Shown here piece after piece: positions 1-7,511 of a stretch of DNA of 12,635 bases. This DNA comes from Rhodospirillales bacterium (GTDB lineage: Bacteria > Pseudomonadota > Alphaproteobacteria > Reyranellales > Reyranellaceae), in the NCBI GenBank assembly GCA_013205335.1, contig JABMNB010000722.1, forward strand, positions 1 through 12,635, given 5' to 3'. A model generated the notes under the pieces. That model did no database searches and was not told the DNA's origin. It saw nothing but the letters and a program-made list of their open reading frames with translations. Position numbers and translations under genes: made by a program. Every line of letters begins with the position of its first letter. The first letter of the stretch is position 1.

Positions 1-82
1 CGAACCACGCCAGCACGGCCAGCGCCGCGACCTGAGCCACGCCAAGCGCGATGTAGAGGCGCGTCTGGCGGCTGAGCTTCAT
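1..82 (-). CDS. Partial membrane-anchored protein (N-terminal 27 codons only)
   Basis: Reading leftward from an ATG at 82-80, the frame stays open to the window edge. It gives a short basic start (MKLSRQTR) followed by a hydrophobic run rich in Ala, Leu and Val (about residues 9-27), which looks like a signal anchor or first transmembrane helix. The ATG lies only 5 bases after the stop of the HAD phosphatase gene on the same strand, so it is probably the next gene of that operon. No strong ribosome-binding site is visible; translation may be coupled to the gene before it. The function cannot be told from so little sequence. Confidence 0.55.
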   Translation of the reverse strand, partial: MKLSRQTRLYIALGVAQVAALAVLAWF

Positions 83-87
83 CGCGT

Positions 88-753
88 TCAGTGTTGGCCG
101 GCCAACAACAGCGAGGATAGCTCATCCATCGAGTGGGCGATGGCGCTGGCTCCCGCGTCGACGAGTTGCGCGCGAAGCGACGCTGTCGCATGCGCGCCGC
201 CCGTAAAGCCAATGGCGCGCATCCCCGCGGCGCGCGCGCCGCCGAGGCCGTGAGGGGAATCCTCGATAACGGTGCAGGCTTCGGGCGGCACACCCACCGC
301 CCGCGCGGCATGCAGGTAGATGTCGGGCGCGGGCTTGCCGCGTTGCACGAGCTCGGTGCTGAAGATGTGCGGTGCGAACCACGGCGTAAGTCCGGTGATC
401 TCAAGCTTCATCCGGAGTTTGTCCGGTGTGCTGGAGGACGCGACGCATTTGGGCAGGGCGGATAGAGCATCGAGCGCGGCGCTCAGGCCGGTGACGACGC
501 GGAGGTCGCGCGCGCAGCGTGCCCAGACGATACGCTCCCGGCTTTCCAGAAGGCCTTCGGGAACCGGGCGGCCGAGTTCGCCGAATATGGTGGCATACAT
601 GTCCTTGCGTGAGATGCCGACGAACCGGCCTAGGAGATCCTCCATCGTACGTTCATACCCATGGGCCGCGAGCATCTCGGCGTCGACCGTGTGTTCGAGG
701 AACTCGCTGTCGACGAGCACACCGTCGCAATCGAAGATCAGCAGCCGGTCCAT
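88..753 (-). CDS. HAD-superfamily phosphatase, subfamily IA (phosphoglycolate phosphatase / beta-phosphoglucomutase-like)
   Basis: A 221-residue cytosolic hydrolase of the haloacid dehalogenase superfamily, expected to remove phosphate from a small phosphorylated metabolite through an aspartyl-phosphate intermediate. All four motifs are visible: motif I DCDGVLVDSE (nucleophile Asp8, acid/base Asp10), motif II SSST at 106-109, motif III Lys140 in GKPAPD, and motif IV ED at 164-165 for Mg2+. The helical cap lies between motifs I and II (roughly 18-85), as in subfamily IA. The length is normal for the family. Its general look resembles sugar-phosphate phosphatases such as E. coli YieH, but the substrate cannot be assigned. 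The ATG follows the amidase stop by 9 bases. The GAGG just upstream is very close to the ATG, so translation may depend partly on coupling. Any later start would remove motif I, which supports this one. Confidence 0.9.
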   Translation of the reverse strand: MDRLLIFDCDGVLVDSEFLEHTVDAEMLAAHGYERTMEDLLGRFVGISRKDMYATIFGELGRPVPEGLLESRERIVWARCARDLRVVTGLSAALDALSALPKCVASSSTPDKLRMKLEITGLTPWFAPHIFSTELVQRGKPAPDIYLHAARAVGVPPEACTVIEDSPHGLGGARAAGMRAIGFTGGAHATASLRAQLVDAGASAIAHSMDELSSLLLAGQH

Positions 754-762
754 ACCTCTTCG

Positions 763-2184
763 TCAGATCTGGTGCGCCATCGGCGGCGCGGGGATCGGGC
801 GGACGCGCTCGTAGGCGGCGGCGGCGCGCAGGACCAGGGCGTCGCGCGCGTGGCCGCCGACGATCTGCAGCCCGATCGGCATGCCCTCGCGGTCGAGGCC
901 GCAGGGGATGGTCGCCGCCGGCTGGCGGGTCAGGTTGAAGGTGAGCGTGAAGGGCGTCCAGCCGATGTCGACGCCGTCGCCGCCCCACGCCGCGTTCTCG
1001 TTCACCGCGAAAGCCGTCATCGGCATGGTCGGGGTCAGCAGCAGGTCATACCTGGCCATGAACTGGTTCATGATCACGCCGATCGTCTGGCGCTGGTGGA
1101 TTGCGGTCACGACCGCCTCCTGGCCGAGATGGGCACCGTGCTCGGCCGCCTTCAGCAGGCCGGGGTCCATCATCGCGCGCTTCTCCTCGCTGAAGTTCTT
1201 CACCAGGATGGCGACGTTCGATTGCCAGTGCGCGTTCAGCACCTTGCGCGGATCGAGGCCCATGAAGTCGGGCGAGTCCTCGACGATCTTGGCGCCCAGG
1301 GTCTTGAACACCTTGACCGCCTGCTCGACCGCCACCGCGACGTCGCGGTCGATCTTGTCGCGTTCGACAAAGCCGAGGGTGGGCGAGTAGGCGATGCGCA
1401 GGCCTTTCACGCCCTTCTCGAAGCCCTTGAGATAATCCTCGGCATCGTCGGGACGGCCGTAGGGATCGCGCGGGTCGGGCCGGGCGATGACGTTCATCAT
1501 CATCGCCGCATCGCGCACGGTGCGCGTCATCGGTCCGATATGCGACAGCGTGCCCTGCGCCGAGACGGGCCACAGCGGCACGCGCGCCTGCGTGGGCTTC
1601 AGGCCAAAGATGCCGGAGAAGGAGCAGGGGATGCGGACCGAGCCCGCGCCGTCGGTGCCGATGGCGAGGTTGCCCATGCCGACCGCCTCGGCCGCCGTGC
1701 CGCCGCCCGAGGAGCCGCCCGGCGTGCGGTCGATCTTCCACGGATTGTGCGTGGTGCCGTAGAGGCCCGAATCGGTCACGCCCTTCCAGCCATATTCCGG
1801 CGAGGTCGTCTTGCCGAGCAGCACCGTGCCGGCCTCGCGCAGGCGCTGCGCCACCGGCGCGTCGACGTTGAAGGGACCGTCGGGATCGGTGGCGAGGCTG
1901 CCCATGCGTGTCGGCATGCCCTTGGTCAGCACCATGTCCTTGATGGTGAGCGGCACGCCGTCGATGTCGGACAAGCGCTTGCCGCCCTTTTTCCAGCGCT
2001 TCTCAGACGCGCGCGCCTGGCGCATCGCCGAGTCGGGGTCGAGATGCTGGAAAGCGTTGAGCTGGCCGTTGAAGGCGTCGACGCGGGCCAGCGCCGCCTT
2101 GGTCGCCTCGACCGGCGAGGCTTTGCGGGCCTTGAAGAGTTTCACAAGCTCGTGGGCCGGCATCATCGCAAGATCGGCGGTCAT
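763..2184 (-). CDS. Amidase signature (AS) family hydrolase, copy 1
   Basis: A 473-residue amidase-signature enzyme, predicted to hydrolyse a carboxylic amide to the acid plus ammonia or an amine. The Ser-cisSer-Lys triad is complete: Lys82 (in LTIKD), Ser158 in the GGSSGGG loop, and nucleophile Ser182 in TDGAGSVRIP. Spacings are 76 and 24 residues, matching family members such as peptide amidase and malonamidase. There is no signal peptide, so it should be cytosolic. It follows directly on a second amidase: the upstream stop TAA (2187-2185) abuts this ATG, with a GGAG ribosome-binding site about 10 bases upstream inside the previous gene's end. Many short identities (SPEYG, KGVTDS, NPW, TPGGSSGG, NVIARPDPRD) mark the two as paralogues. 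It is not likely to be GatA, because no gatC or gatB lies nearby. The substrate is unknown. Confidence 0.92.
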   Translation of the reverse strand: MTADLAMMPAHELVKLFKARKASPVEATKAALARVDAFNGQLNAFQHLDPDSAMRQARASEKRWKKGGKRLSDIDGVPLTIKDMVLTKGMPTRMGSLATDPDGPFNVDAPVAQRLREAGTVLLGKTTSPEYGWKGVTDSGLYGTTHNPWKIDRTPGGSSGGGTAAEAVGMGNLAIGTDGAGSVRIPCSFSGIFGLKPTQARVPLWPVSAQGTLSHIGPMTRTVRDAAMMMNVIARPDPRDPYGRPDDAEDYLKGFEKGVKGLRIAYSPTLGFVERDKIDRDVAVAVEQAVKVFKTLGAKIVEDSPDFMGLDPRKVLNAHWQSNVAILVKNFSEEKRAMMDPGLLKAAEHGAHLGQEAVVTAIHQRQTIGVIMNQFMARYDLLLTPTMPMTAFAVNENAAWGGDGVDIGWTPFTLTFNLTRQPAATIPCGLDREGMPIGLQIVGGHARDALVLRAAAAYERVRPIPAPPMAHQI

Positions 2185-3594
2185 TTATCTGGTCTCCGGA
2201 AGGGCAGGAAATTTCAGGGGATGGGCGTTGGCGAAGGCGGCGGCGGCGCGCAGCACCAGCGCGTCCTTGTAGTGTGCCGAAGCAATCTGCAGGCCGACGG
2301 GCAGGCCAAGGCGTGACAGGCCGCAGGGCACCGTCGCCGCGGGATGGCGCGTCAGGTTGAACTGCGGCGTGTAGGGCGACCACATGGTGTTGGGCTTGCC
2401 GTCGGGACCGGGCGGCAGGTTGGTGCCGGCCTCGAAGGGCTGCACGGCCACGGTGGGCGTGAGCAGCAGATCGTACTTCTCGAAGAACAGGTTCCAGGCG
2501 AGGGTGAGATCGCGCCGTACGACTTGCGCGTCCACCAGGTCTTGCAAGGTGTAGCGCAAGCCGGCCTTCGCGCCCGCGAGCAGATTCGGATCGAACTCGG
2601 CGTGACGCTCTTCGGGGAAGACCTTCAGCAGTCGCTGCAGTGCCGCCAGCCAGTGGATCACGAAGGCGCGGCTCGCCTCGCCGTAGGAGAAGGGCGCCTC
2701 GACCTCCTCGACCGTGCAACCCAGCGCCTCGAATTCGCTCGCAGCCTTGGTGACCATTGCGGCGACCTCGATGTCGATCGGGTGGTCGCCGAGGCGGAGC
2801 GCGAAGCCAATCTTCAGTTTCTTCGGCAGTTTGGTGAGCTTCTTCGTGTAGTCGGTGGCGTCCTCGGGCAGGGCGTAGCCGTCGCGAGGGTCGGGTCGGG
2901 CGATGACGTTCATCATCAGCGCGACGTCGAGCGCGGTGCGCGCCATCGGGCCGGTGTTGGAAAGGTCGCCGGTCATCGAAGGCGGCCAGGCGGGCACGCG
3001 GCCGAACGTGGCCTTTAGACCGAGCAGCCCGCTGAAGCTCGCGGGAATACGGACCGAGCCGCCGCCGTCGGTGCCGATGGCGATGGGGCCGAGGCCGGCC
3101 GCGACCGCCGCCCCGGCGCCGCCGGACGAGCCGCCCGGTGTCATGCCGGTGTTCCACGGGTTGCGCGTGACGCCGTGCAGCGGCGAATCCGTCACGCCCT
3201 TGTGGCCGTATTCCGGGCTGGTGCTCTGGGCAAACAAGATGGCTCCGGCCTCGCGCAGGCGCGCGACAGCGGGCGCATCGGCATCGACCGGGCTCTTGTC
3301 GGTGAGCTTGCTGCCCATCGGAGCGGGCCAGCCCTTGACCCGCACCAGCTCCTTGATCGAGACCGGCACGCCGTCGAGCGGCGATCGCGGTTCGCCGTTC
3401 TTCCAGCGCTTCTCGGAGGCGCGCGCGGCGGCCAGCGCCGCCTTGGTGTCGACATGGCAGAGCGCGTTGATCGTCATCGCGTGACGTTCGGCGCGCGCCA
3501 GCACGGCTTTCATCGTCTCGACCGGTGAAGCCTTGCCCTTGCCGTAGAGCTTGCCGAGTTCGGCGGCGCTCGCCTGTGTGAGGTCGACCGTCAT
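2185..3594 (-). CDS. Amidase signature (AS) family hydrolase, copy 2
   Basis: A 469-residue amidase-signature hydrolase with an intact triad: Lys81 (VSIKE), Ser156 in GGSSGG, and nucleophile Ser180 in GTDGGGSVRIP, again 24 residues after the cis-Ser. It has no export signal. The ATG overlaps the TPR gene's stop in an ATGA, and AGGGGA sits about 7 bases upstream, so both coupling and an own ribosome-binding site support this start. It ends flush with the start of amidase copy 1. The two proteins align along their whole length apart from small indels, with clear divergence between the catalytic blocks. They are therefore an old tandem duplication rather than a recent copy, and may differ in substrate. 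Family membership is firm; the actual amide is not identifiable. Confidence 0.92.
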   Translation of the reverse strand: MTVDLTQASAAELGKLYGKGKASPVETMKAVLARAERHAMTINALCHVDTKAALAAARASEKRWKNGEPRSPLDGVPVSIKELVRVKGWPAPMGSKLTDKSPVDADAPAVARLREAGAILFAQSTSPEYGHKGVTDSPLHGVTRNPWNTGMTPGGSSGGAGAAVAAGLGPIAIGTDGGGSVRIPASFSGLLGLKATFGRVPAWPPSMTGDLSNTGPMARTALDVALMMNVIARPDPRDGYALPEDATDYTKKLTKLPKKLKIGFALRLGDHPIDIEVAAMVTKAASEFEALGCTVEEVEAPFSYGEASRAFVIHWLAALQRLLKVFPEERHAEFDPNLLAGAKAGLRYTLQDLVDAQVVRRDLTLAWNLFFEKYDLLLTPTVAVQPFEAGTNLPPGPDGKPNTMWSPYTPQFNLTRHPAATVPCGLSRLGLPVGLQIASAHYKDALVLRAAAAFANAHPLKFPALPETR

Positions 3595-4997
3595 GCTGCT
3601 TCCCCTGTCTTTGCCGCTGCGGCGCGATACTGGCGGGCGAGCTGTTCGGCCTGATATTCGGCGCCGAGCGCCTGTTCGGTGCGGCCGACCCGGCGATAGA
3701 GCATGGCGAGCGCGCGCTTGGTCGCGGCCACGCCGGGACGTTCACGCTCGTCGGCCTGCAGGATCGCCAGCGCCGCATCGTTCCAGCCGGCGTGGACGAG
3801 GGCGTCGAGATGGATCGCGCCGAACAGGGCGCGCTGCGCGATCGAACCGCCGAGCCTGCGCAGGTGCGGCATCGCCCGGCCGATCTGGCGCGCGGCCGCC
3901 GGCATGTCGCCCGCGGCGTGGGCCGCCAGCCCGTGGGCCAGGGGCACGACGCAGTCGGCCCAGACCTCGCGCTCGAAGGGCCTGGCGCGTTCGGCGCGGT
4001 CCTCGAGGCTCGCCAGCATCTCGGTGACGGCGCTGCGTTCGCCGGCGCACGCCAGACCGTAGAGATAGTGGACGTCGTGGAAAGCCGAGAAGTGTTCGTG
4101 CAGGCGCGGCCTGAGATAAAACGCGAGATCGGACCAGCGCGCCCCGACATCGACGCCGCGCAATTGCAGTCGCGCCAGCAGCGAGACGGCGTTGGCCTGG
4201 TCCTCGCAGAACTCCTTCCACACGCCCCACACCCGGCTGTCGTAGAGCGCCAGCGCTTCGTCGGTGCGGTCCAGGTCGATCAGGAACAGTGCGAGATGCC
4301 ACCAGTTGTGGGTGTACATGAACGAGTTGCAGTCGTTCCAGGTGTCGGAGACGGAGTTGAGGAAGGCGACGCCTTCAAGCATCCGGCCGCGCGCTTCTAG
4401 GCAGTGCGCAATGGCGTGATGCGCCCACGGATCGCGGCGGTCGATCGCCAGTCCCTTGCGCGCCGTTGCCTCGGCCTCGTCGAGGCGATTGCACTCTTCG
4501 AGGCCGAACGCATACATGCCCCAGACGAAGCGGTTGTCGGCGTTGGCGGCGACCAGGCGCTCACCCACGTCCAGCAGCGTCTCGGCGTCGCCGCGGTTGA
4601 AGGCCAGCAGTTGCGCCAGCTTTCCGGCCAGGAGGTCGCGCGGCCAGTCGGCGACGATCCTGCGGAATTGTTGCAGGCTGCGGTCGGTGTCACCGGCGAC
4701 CCAGAATTCGATGGCGCCGAGCCACGCGAATTCGCGAAGGCTCGCGCCTGCCGTCATCTTCTGTGCGCGGGCGAGGTATCCCGTGGCGGCCGCGTGACCC
4801 TCGGGTGAATACATGGACAGGACGAGGCTCGCCGCGACCAGCGGCAGCATCGGGCATTTTTCTTCCTTGTCGGCAGCGGCGAGGAAGTCGGCGAAGCGTT
4901 TGCCGAAGCCCAGCCACTCCTGCGTGACGAAATCCAGCTCGGCGACCGCACCCTCGTCGGCATTGCCCAGATCCAACCCTTGCCCGTCCCGCGCCAC
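3591..4997 (-). CDS. TTC38-type tetratricopeptide repeat protein
   Basis: A TPR-rich, mostly helical protein of 468 residues from the chosen start. It carries the hallmark blocks of the TTC38 / StaR-like family: DPWAHHAIAHCLEARGR (about 189-205), then HNWWHLALFLIDLDR and DEALALYD (about 230-253). TPR-like helix pairs recur across the rest (for example 110-185 and 380-460). No catalytic residues or signal peptide are visible; such proteins probably act as cytosolic scaffolds, and the family has no firm biochemical role. I chose the GTG at 4997-4995 because the conserved sequence begins there and GAGGGGG lies 4 bases upstream. The frame runs back to an ATG at 5102 (503 residues), but that extra stretch is Arg/Ser-rich and lies over a long inverted repeat. 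It is the first gene of the operon, overlapping amidase copy 2 by 4 bases, and may partner the amidases. Confidence 0.82.
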   Translation of the reverse strand: MARDGQGLDLGNADEGAVAELDFVTQEWLGFGKRFADFLAAADKEEKCPMLPLVAASLVLSMYSPEGHAAATGYLARAQKMTAGASLREFAWLGAIEFWVAGDTDRSLQQFRRIVADWPRDLLAGKLAQLLAFNRGDAETLLDVGERLVAANADNRFVWGMYAFGLEECNRLDEAEATARKGLAIDRRDPWAHHAIAHCLEARGRMLEGVAFLNSVSDTWNDCNSFMYTHNWWHLALFLIDLDRTDEALALYDSRVWGVWKEFCEDQANAVSLLARLQLRGVDVGARWSDLAFYLRPRLHEHFSAFHDVHYLYGLACAGERSAVTEMLASLEDRAERARPFEREVWADCVVPLAHGLAAHAAGDMPAAARQIGRAMPHLRRLGGSIAQRALFGAIHLDALVHAGWNDAALAILQADERERPGVAATKRALAMLYRRVGRTEQALGAEYQAEQLARQYRAAAAKTGEAA

Positions 4998-4999
4998 CC

Positions 5000-5060
5000 A
5001 GCCCCCTCGAAGCTTCAGGGAATGAGCTTCGCATGCCGTCCCGCGGCTGGTCGAGGGGCT
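5000..5060 (-). promoter_or_regulatory. Inverted repeat able to hide the TPR gene's ribosome-binding site
   Basis: The arm TCGAGGGGCT at 5051-5060 is complementary to the arm at 5000-5010, which differs only by one extra C. On the minus strand the transcript would form a stem of 10 base pairs with one bulged G, and the second arm contains the GAGGGGG ribosome-binding site used by the GTG start at 4997. This could limit translation of the TPR gene unless the stem is opened. The structure is seen in the sequence; the regulatory role is inferred. Confidence 0.4.
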
Positions 5061-5114
5061 AGCTCTTCTCTCGCGTGTCGCGGATACTCGGGGCAAAGAC
5101 AACGATAAGAATTC

Positions 5115-5122
5115 AAAGGGAG
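5115..5122 (+). promoter_or_regulatory. Ribosome-binding site of the Bug-family gene
   Basis: AAAGGGAG lies 6 bases before the ATG at 5129, within an A-rich patch unusual for this GC-rich DNA. It fixes the start that gives a signal peptide. Confidence 0.75.
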
Positions 5123-5128
5123 TAAATA

Positions 5129-6112
5129 ATGAGACGCCGACACCTGCTGGGCTCTGCCGCCGCTCTCACGCTCGCACCGGGCCTCGCGTCATCGATCGCG
5201 CGCGCCCAGGCGTTCCCCGACAGACCGGTGCGTTTCGTCGTGCCCTACGCGCCGGGCGGTGCGACCGATACGTCGGCGCGCATCGCGGCGGAATTTCTGA
5301 CCAACAAGCTCGGCCAGCAGGTGCTGGTCGACAACAAGCCGGGCGGCGGCACGATCATCGGCACCGAGATCGTCGCCAAGGCCAAGCCCGACGGCTACAC
5401 GATCCTGCTGGCGCCCGCGCCGGTCGCCACCAATACGTCGTTCGGGCTCAAGCTGCCCTACGATCCGGCCAAGGAGCTGGCGCCGGTCTGCAGCTACGTC
5501 GACATGCCGCTGCTGCTCGCCTGCAATCCCAATGCCCCCTACAAGACGATGGCCGATTTCCTCGCCTGGGCGAAGGCTCAGACGTCTCCAATACCCTACG
5601 CCTCGGCCGGCAATGCCAGCATGCCGCATCTGTGGGGCGAGCAGCTCAGGATGGAAACCGGCATCAAGCTCGACCATGTCGGCTACAAGGGAAGCGCCGA
5701 CGCGCTCAAGGACGTGCTCGGCGGCCACGTGATGCTGTTCTCCGACACGCTGCTGCCGAGCGGCCTTGCCGTGAAGGATGGAAGGCTGCGCGGCCTGGTC
5801 GTTGCGGCGGCCAAGCGCGTGCCCATGCTTCCCGACGTGCCCACGGTGGCCGAGGCCGGCCTGCCTGCAAACCTGACGGGCGCAGTGTTCTTCGGCGTCA
5901 TGGCGACGGGCGGCACGCCCGAGCCGGTCATCGCGAAGCTGAATGCCGCCTTCAACGAACTGCTCGCCGATCCCACGACGTCTAAGAGGCTGGTCGACCT
6001 CGGCTTCGTACTGGTCGGGGGCAGCGCCGCCGACTACGGCAAGCGCATCGCCGCGGAGACGGCGAAGTGGCGCAAGGTCATCCAGGATGCGCAAATCACG
6101 CCGCCGGCGTGA
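5129..6112 (+). CDS. Bug-family (tripartite tricarboxylate transporter) periplasmic substrate-binding protein
   Basis: A 327-residue extracytoplasmic solute receptor of the Bug / TctC type. The N-terminus MRRRHLLGSAAALTLAPG ending near ARAQA is an export signal with an RRxxLL pattern that could be Tat-dependent; the mature protein should start near residue 28. The canonical opening follows: FPDRPVRFVVPYAPGGATDT, then VDNKPGGGTIIGTE (68-80) and KPDGYTILL (86-94), blocks that form the ligand cleft in this family. Ligands of relatives are small carboxylates, amides and aromatic acids. No TctA or TctB membrane genes are in view, so it is an orphan receptor here, as is very common for Bug proteins. 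It diverges from the TPR/amidase operon across 131 bases, and an amide or carboxylate linked to those amidases is a reasonable but unproven guess for its ligand. Confidence 0.93.
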   Translation: MRRRHLLGSAAALTLAPGLASSIARAQAFPDRPVRFVVPYAPGGATDTSARIAAEFLTNKLGQQVLVDNKPGGGTIIGTEIVAKAKPDGYTILLAPAPVATNTSFGLKLPYDPAKELAPVCSYVDMPLLLACNPNAPYKTMADFLAWAKAQTSPIPYASAGNASMPHLWGEQLRMETGIKLDHVGYKGSADALKDVLGGHVMLFSDTLLPSGLAVKDGRLRGLVVAAAKRVPMLPDVPTVAEAGLPANLTGAVFFGVMATGGTPEPVIAKLNAAFNELLADPTTSKRLVDLGFVLVGGSAADYGKRIAAETAKWRKVIQDAQITPPA

Positions 6113-6147
6113 GTACGCGGTGCGCAATTTGAACCGTGCGGGCTCTC

Positions 6148-6165
6148 GGGGCTGATTACAGCCCC
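6148..6165. terminator. Hairpin after the Bug gene (candidate terminator)
   Basis: A perfect 7-base-pair stem GGGGCTG / CAGCCCC with loop ATTA, 35 bases after the Bug stop codon. No T tract follows in either direction, so it may need Rho or may act only to stabilise the transcript end. Confidence 0.5.
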
Positions 6166-6177
6166 TGCCGCCCGCCT

Positions 6178-6203
6178 CGCCCAAGTCGTTCACGACTTGG
6201 GCG
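6178..6203. terminator. Strong hairpin between convergent genes (candidate two-way terminator)
   Basis: A perfect 11-base-pair stem (CGCCCAAGTCG / CGACTTGGGCG) with loop TTCA. It sits between the Bug gene (plus) and the small secreted-protein gene (minus). The stop codon of the minus-strand gene (6192-6190) falls in the loop, so its last three codons (Pro-Lys-Ser) are part of the stem. No T tract follows on either side, which weakens a claim of simple intrinsic termination. Confidence 0.55.
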
Positions 6204-6552
6204 AACCACCCAGGAAGCAAAAGATGGTGCCGGTCTTGTTGGCGCAGATGTGGCTGCGGCCGTCAGGGGCGAGTTCGTTCAGCACGGCCTTCGGCGGCAC
6301 CGGCACCCAGCGGCCGTCGAGCAGCGCGTACCAGGTGCCATCGTCCTTCTGATAGGCCCTTGTCGGGCGGCAATCGCCTTCGACGCCGTTGATGGTACCG
6401 CTGCAGCAGGAGGCGTTGGAGCCCGGGCGCTTGAGCTTCTCGTACCAGTCGTGACTCTCGGCGTGTCCCTGTCCGTGATGGCCGTCCTGAGCTATCGCCG
6501 CCGGGCCGGCGAACGTCGCCGCCAGTGCTGCAACCAGCAGGGGACGTGGCAT
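6190..6552 (-). CDS. Small secreted Cys-rich protein, unassigned family
   Basis: A 120-residue protein with a probable signal peptide (residues 1-21, cut near AIA-QD). A His-rich stretch follows (HHGQGH at 25-30, His34), then a compact domain with five Cys: vicinal Cys49-Cys50, Cys61, Cys103 and Cys112. It resembles uncharacterised exported proteins I have seen in alphaproteobacteria with the pattern HDWY, CC, CRPTRAY, DGRW and HDGRSH/DGRSHxC, but I cannot give a family name or function. Disulfides or metal binding are possible given the Cys and His. AAAGGTGA about 8 bases upstream of the ATG supports the start. It follows the Nudix gene on the same strand by 62 bases and may share its transcript. 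Its stop lies inside a hairpin loop. Confidence 0.8.
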   Translation of the reverse strand: MPRPLLVAALAATFAGPAAIAQDGHHGQGHAESHDWYEKLKRPGSNASCCSGTINGVEGDCRPTRAYQKDDGTWYALLDGRWVPVPPKAVLNELAPDGRSHICANKTGTIFCFLGGSPKS

Positions 6553-6614
6553 GAGCCGTCACCTTTCGCTATGTCGGCCGAGCCGGCAACGTATTCGAGG
6601 CGACGTGCCGTCGC

Positions 6615-7490
6615 TCAGCCTGAAACGGTGCGGGGAGCATACATCATCCGCAGACCGGCGACGATGGGGACGAAATCCGGATCGTCGGCCGACAGCAATC
6701 CGTGGCGCACGAAGAAGTCGATCAACACGAGATTGCAGTTGTATTTGAATTCGTTGCTGTCGCGTACCGTCTCGAACACGCGACCCACCGGCCAGAGTTC
6801 GAACGAATGGACCTCGCCGTCGTTTGCGCGCGGTATGAAGTCCTGCGGCAGTTCGAGATCGAAACACACCATCACGTCCGGCTTGAGTTGCTGGCCCGAC
6901 TGGTTCCAGTAGGCGACGACACTCACCGCCTTGGCCTGCCGTGCCAGCTCGGGCGGGATCGAGGCTTCCTCGCCGCATTCCTTCACCAGGTTCTCGTGCA
7001 GACCGAGCTCCGCCGGCTGGCCGCCGGCCACGGTATTGTCGAGCTGGCCCGGGAAAGTCGGCTTCTCGTAGGAGCGGCGCGGCACCCAGATGTGCAGACC
7101 ATCGGCGCGGCGCACATAGCCGGTCATGTGCGGGCCGCCGGCACGCACGCCGAACCACGGCACGGCCGAGCGCTCCATCGTCATCAGCAGCGGGGCGCCA
7201 TTCTGCGGCGCCACGGCGTAGTTCTCCTCGCGCCACAGTCCCGCGAAGTAGCCGTGGTCGCGCAAGCCGAGCAGGAACCTGCGGACCTCCGCCGTACGCT
7301 TGACCGGCGTGTCGAGGCGGGGATCGAGATGCCAGGCTCCGTCGCGGCGCCCGAACAGGCCGGAGGCCTGCACTGCATCCGCCGCGAAGTCGCGATGCAC
7401 GAACCCGGCGCGATGCTCACCCACGAACCACGGCTCGAAGTGGGTGAGGTCGGCATTGTTGCAGCGCCGGATATGATCGAGGAAGGACAT
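6615..7490 (-). CDS. Nudix hydrolase with DUF4743 N-terminal domain (Tnr3-like)
   Basis: A 291-residue cytosolic protein. The N-terminal half (about 1-115, including HFEPWFVGEHRAGFVH) matches the DUF4743 domain found before Nudix domains in yeast YJR142W and the Tnr3 N-terminus. A Nudix fold follows, with box residues 156-178: GGQPAELG, then ENLVKECGEEASI. The metal-binding core is KECGEE rather than REUxEE, and the box Glu at position 7 is Leu; as far as I recall, relatives share these substitutions. Eukaryotic relatives hydrolyse oxidised or damaged thiamine diphosphate, a plausible role here as a housecleaning enzyme. The start MSFLDH at 7490 is preferred because conservation begins there. 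An ATG six codons upstream (7508) and a longer frame to 7727 are possible, but the latter would cover the divergent gene. Confidence 0.88.
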   Translation of the reverse strand: MSFLDHIRRCNNADLTHFEPWFVGEHRAGFVHRDFAADAVQASGLFGRRDGAWHLDPRLDTPVKRTAEVRRFLLGLRDHGYFAGLWREENYAVAPQNGAPLLMTMERSAVPWFGVRAGGPHMTGYVRRADGLHIWVPRRSYEKPTFPGQLDNTVAGGQPAELGLHENLVKECGEEASIPPELARQAKAVSVVAYWNQSGQQLKPDVMVCFDLELPQDFIPRANDGEVHSFELWPVGRVFETVRDSNEFKYNCNLVLIDFFVRHGLLSADDPDFVPIVAGLRMMYAPRTVSG

Positions 7491-7511
7491 GGGGCGGGGA
7501 GATAGCATAGA

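Noticed and set aside
661..2316. Long plus-strand open frame opposite the HAD and amidase genes
   Set aside because: Antisense shadow rich in Arg, His and Gly; the minus-strand genes have complete motifs and coherent junctions.
2003..4150. Long minus-strand open frame (about 715 codons) across both amidases and the TPR gene
   Set aside because: Arg/Ala/Pro-rich translation with no domain; it is the shifted frame of three well-supported genes in GC-rich DNA.
5083..5109. GATACT and GATAAG as -10 boxes for the Bug gene
   Set aside because: No acceptable -35 sequence lies 16-18 bases upstream of either.
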